The notes under the pieces are model-generated. The model ran no database searches. It saw nothing but the letters and a program-made list of their open reading frames with translations, and had not been told where the DNA came from. Made by a program: the position numbers and the translations under genes. From Variovorax paradoxus (lineage in GTDB: Bacteria > Pseudomonadota > Gammaproteobacteria > Burkholderiales > Burkholderiaceae_C): a DNA stretch of 64,000 bases. Location of the stretch: contig NZ_CP123990.1 of the NCBI RefSeq assembly GCF_029919115.1, positions 4,242,501-4,306,500 on the forward strand. Reading direction: 5' to 3'. How positions within the stretch are numbered: the first letter of the stretch is position 1; every line of letters begins with the position of its first letter. Below are positions 62,899-64,000 of the stretch, one piece after another.

Positions 62899-64000
62899 TC
62901 AATCGTGCACTTTGACCGTATTGCGCCCTGCTTCTTTGGCACGGTAGAGCGCTTCATCCGCGGCTTTCAATAGCTCGAACGGCGTGCTGCCAGGCTGCGG
63001 AACCCAGGCCGCCGCGCCGAGGCTGATGGACACGGTACCCAGCACTGCCGCCGCGTGGGGAATGTGCAAATCGATAACGGCCTGCCTTGCCCGCTGCGCA
63101 ACCTCGAGCGCACCTTCAGCGTCTGTTCCAGGCAATAGCAGAACCATTTCCTCGCCCCCGTAGCGCGCGACGAGATCGGTCGAGCGCAGCACCGCCGTGC
63201 GCAGTGCCAGGGCGATCCGCTGCAGGCACTCATCGCCTTCCAGATGGCCGTACAGGTCGTTGTACTTCTTGAATTCGTCGACATCGACCATGACCACCGC
63301 CAGCGGCGTCTGGCTTTCCAGTGCCTGTTGGAAGTTGAAGACCAAGCGCGCATCGAAGTAGCGGCGGTTGGCCAGGCCCGTGAGCCCGTCTTCCTGGGCA
63401 AGATGCTCCAGGCGTTCATTGGCCTCGGTCAGGGCGTCGCGGGCGCTTCGCAGATTCAGCTCGGCCACCAGTCGTCTGCGCATCGATCGGATCAGGTAGC
63501 GTCCTGATACCGCGACGATCAAGCACAAGAGGACCACCCACGTTGTTTGATAGATCGACGCAGACTTCCACTCCTGCAAAGCCTCACCCTTGCCGACAGC
63601 TACCGTCACGAAGAGCGGATAGTCGAGGAGGTGCTCGAAGCTGATGATCCGCGTCACGCCGTCGATCGCCGATCTTCCTTCGACGGTGCCCGAGCGCGAA
63701 GCCTGGAAGATCTGATGGAACGGCGACTCCTTGTTGCGCCTGTTCATGTCGGCCTCCCGGAAGGGCCGGCGAACCAGGAGTTGGTCCGGCCCGAACAGCG
63801 CGATCGCGCCTTGCTCGCCGATCTGGAAGCGATCCAGGACGTTGAGCAGATGCTTGACGCTGAGCGTGACCAGTACGACACCGGCAAAATTTCCGTCCGG
63901 GTCGTTGATCCTCCGGGACACCGGGATCACCCATTCGCCCGAAGAGCGGCTCACGATAGGGCCGCTGATCAGCGTGCGTGCGCTCGGGTTGTTTCGATGG
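62899..64000 (-). CDS. Membrane diguanylate cyclase (sensor-GGDEF), cut by the window edge
   Basis: The frame is open past 64000, so the N-terminus is outside. The visible part has a periplasmic sensor of PDC/Cache type (WVIPVSRRINDPDGNFAGVV, then ALFGPDQLLVRRP), one membrane helix (WVVLLCLIVAVSGRYLIRSM) and a GGDEF domain with NRRYFDARL, DVDEFKKYNDLYGH and the active-site GGEEM (normally GGEEF; the final residue is not catalytic). It makes cyclic di-GMP from GTP. PgaC-PgaD at 50-52 kb are c-di-GMP-activated in E. coli, so a functional link is possible but not shown. Confidence 0.93.
   Translation of the reverse strand, partial: HRNNPSARTLISGPIVSRSSGEWVIPVSRRINDPDGNFAGVVLVTLSVKHLLNVLDRFQIGEQGAIALFGPDQLLVRRPFREADMNRRNKESPFHQIFQASRSGTVEGRSAIDGVTRIISFEHLLDYPLFVTVAVGKGEALQEWKSASIYQTTWVVLLCLIVAVSGRYLIRSMRRRLVAELNLRSARDALTEANERLEHLAQEDGLTGLANRRYFDARLVFNFQQALESQTPLAVVMVDVDEFKKYNDLYGHLEGDECLQRIALALRTAVLRSTDLVARYGGEEMVLLLPGTDAEGALEVAQRARQAVIDLHIPHAAAVLGTVSISLGAAAWVPQPGSTPFELLKAADEALYRAKEAGRNTVKVHD

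Noticed and set aside
1..64000. CRISPR arrays, tRNA or rRNA genes
   Set aside because: I saw no regularly spaced repeats and no tRNA-like T-loop/acceptor pattern that held up on reading, so none is reported. A covariance-model scan would settle this.

Overview
The window looks like chromosomal DNA of a GC-rich betaproteobacterium of the Comamonadaceae, most like Variovorax. Reasons (inference from gene content, no database search): high GC codon usage, two intact Bug-type solute receptors each next to a metabolic gene, many LysR and Crp/Fnr regulators, a complete pgaABCD operon, and accessory toxin-antitoxin and transposase remnants of types common in Burkholderiales.

Layout. 0.4-2.8 kb: small genes (UBP zinc finger, VOC protein, a Crp/Fnr regulator coupled to a tiny ORF). 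3.6-9.3 kb: one giant autotransporter with PATR repeats and an ESPR-type signal peptide. 9.5-10.5 kb: a DUF1016/PDDEXK nuclease, followed by 1.3 kb without a convincing gene but with a 29-bp palindrome. 11.9-25.7 kb: an accessory region made largely of debris. It holds a run of small unknown ORFs, a decayed tyrosine recombinase, transposase ends, tails of LivF and outer-membrane protein genes, and at least six toxin-antitoxin-like loci, only one of which (PIN plus excisionase-like antitoxin) appears fully intact. An intact LysR / Bug receptor / gamma-glutamyltransferase cluster is embedded at 18.8-22.5 kb. 26.4-28.8 kb: hybrid PAS histidine kinase plus a frame-broken response regulator. 29.1-32.1 kb: second Bug receptor divergent from a zinc alcohol dehydrogenase, with a glucarate dehydratase tail. 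32.1-39.6 kb: TetR, DinB, LysR/GlcG-like, WGR-DUF4303, RidA, PH-domain and DUF1266 genes with gene fragments between. 39.9-43.4 kb: translationally coupled acetate kinase and phosphoketolase, the pair that converts sugar phosphates to acetyl-phosphate, acetate and ATP; the kinase frame is broken by one base. 43.9-45.0 kb: a lone spore-coat-U protein. 45.3-52.5 kb: small ORFs with a three-hairpin leader, then pgaABCD (PNAG biofilm polysaccharide export, deacetylation and synthesis), with a one-base break in pgaB. 52.6-64 kb: small exported proteins, a YqjD-like membrane protein, LysR plus glutathione transferase, two Crp/Fnr regulators, and a membrane diguanylate cyclase cut by the window edge.

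The most unusual signal is a family of about 90-residue proteins sharing the core SVLLATGLIEAEI and a wing-like ITDEG segment, present four times (13.5, 25.5, 54.8, 58.9 kb) with a more distant fifth member at 61 kb. I do not recognise it as a named family; it looks like a minimal winged-helix protein. Several clean one-base frame breaks in otherwise intact genes (pgaB, ackA, a response regulator, a ParE toxin) mean that sequencing error must be excluded before calling pseudogenes.
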